From NCBI RefSeq assembly GCF_003160695.1, contig NZ_QGDD01000005.1:62001-126000 (forward strand): a stretch of 64,000 nt of DNA. The letters are read 5' to 3'. The notes under the pieces are model-generated. The model searched no databases and was not told the DNA's origin. It saw only the letters and a program-made list of their open reading frames with translations. The position numbers and the translations under genes are program-made. Source of the DNA: Nocardioides silvaticus. Its GTDB lineage: Bacteria; Actinomycetota; Actinomycetes; Propionibacteriales; Nocardioidaceae. Each line of letters opens with the position of its first letter. The stretch's first letter is position 1. This document shows positions 63,733 to 64,000 of this stretch, piece by piece.

Positions 63733-63969
63733 TCAGCGGCCGCTGGCCGTGTAGGGCAGCAGCGCCATCTCGCGGGCGTTCTTGACCGCGATGGCGACGT
63801 CGCGCTGGTGCTGGACGCAGTTGCCGGTCACACGCCGCGCGCGGATCTTGCCGCGGTCGGAGATGAACTTCCGGAGCAGGGCGGTGTCCTTGTAGTCGAC
63901 ACCGGTCGCCTTCTCCTTGCAGAACTGGCAAACCTTCTTCTTCGGCTTGCGGATGACTGCCTTAGCCAT
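63733..63969 (-). CDS. rpsR: 30S ribosomal protein S18
   Basis: A 78-residue S18. The conserved core is [20 protein letters not shown] followed by [27 protein letters not shown] near the N-terminus and Cys/His in NCVQH make this the zinc-ribbon-like C+ form of S18 found in actinobacteria. It binds S6 on the small-subunit platform. ATG 63969 has GGAGGAG 7-8 bp upstream. The last 31 bases of the window hold this ribosome-binding site; the upstream gene, expected to be ssb, is not readable. Confidence 0.97.
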   Translation of the reverse strand: MAKAVIRKPKKKVCQFCKEKATGVDYKDTALLRKFISDRGKIRARRVTGNCVQHQRDVAIAVKNAREMALLPYTASGR

Positions 63970-64000
63970 TGTGGTGCTCCTCCTCAGAGCCCGACCGCGT

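Noticed and set aside
63970..64000. End of an ssb gene at the right edge
   Set aside because: Synteny predicts ssb there, but 31 bases do not show the typical acidic Pro-Phe end, so it cannot be supported.

Overview
The window is chromosomal DNA from a very high-G+C Gram-positive actinobacterium. Almost every third codon position is G or C, GTG starts and 4-bp ATGA/GTGA overlaps are common, and there are mycothiol-type dehydrogenase, SARP and GntR regulators. Short GGTGGTCGAG...GTATCGAGACC repeats of a kind I associate with Nocardioidaceae (Nocardioides-like) are present. I see no rRNA, tRNA, phage, IS element or CRISPR array. The right end (rpsR, rplI, a MATE transporter, dnaB) is the conserved ribosomal/replicative block usually found near the actinobacterial origin, so this looks like core chromosome carrying accessory cassettes.

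Layout. 0-6 kb: end of an MFS exporter, a DUF1905 protein, and two cytochrome P450s flanking a DrrAB-type ABC exporter. 6-9.3 kb: a beta-phosphoglucomutase/GH65 disaccharide phosphorylase pair. 9.3-16.6 kb: a polyamine module with a five-gene minus-strand operon (aldehyde dehydrogenase, potA, potD, potB, potC) divergent from a GntR regulator coupled to a soluble Cache-domain sensor. 16.6-20.9 kb: an AhpD-like protein, a lysoplasmalogenase-like membrane protein, a heptad-repeat protein, and a RimK ligase / RimK-type zinc protease / aspartoacylase-like set. 20.9-26.1 kb: two MFS transporters, a GH25 lipoprotein, a thioredoxin, an FMN reductase and an SDR. 26.1-26.6 kb: a dense composite array of palindromic repeats. 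27.0-35.3 kb: the most unusual part. Six exported collagen-like proteins lie in two tandem copies of a three-gene cassette, followed by a large SARP-ATPase regulator and a SAM methyltransferase. Both cassettes and the methyltransferase have three heptamers at 11-bp spacing, 8 bp upstream of a -10-like hexamer, the promoter architecture SARP regulators bind.

36-40.4 kb: tyrosine/homogentisate catabolism (hppD, hmgA, fah) with a divergent Lrp-type regulator; the enzymes carry short repeat elements, two of them in frame inside coding sequence. 40.5-43.5 kb: three exported proteins including a lipase-like hydrolase. 43.6-44.9 kb: a protein joining a double Clp-N domain to a PhzF-type isomerase. 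44.9-49.7 kb: acyl-CoA carboxyltransferase, TetR regulator with twin operators, thioesterase, patatin, tyrosine phosphatase-like and VOC proteins. 49.8-51 kb: an Rrf2 regulator/NmrA-like pair with a 40-bp concentric palindrome. 51-54.4 kb: an AhpD-like protein and DapB-like dehydrogenase behind a KstR-like palindrome, then mscR with its metallo-beta-lactamase-fold partner. 54.4-58.6 kb: SRPBCC, VOC, DUF427, and a MarR/MMPL divergent pair. 58.7-64 kb: dnaB, a DnaA-box-bearing spacer, MATE transporter, membrane protein, lipoprotein, rplI, rpsR.

All functions are assigned from sequence motifs read by eye; no database search was run. Start codons were chosen by ribosome-binding sites, overlaps with neighbours and family lengths.
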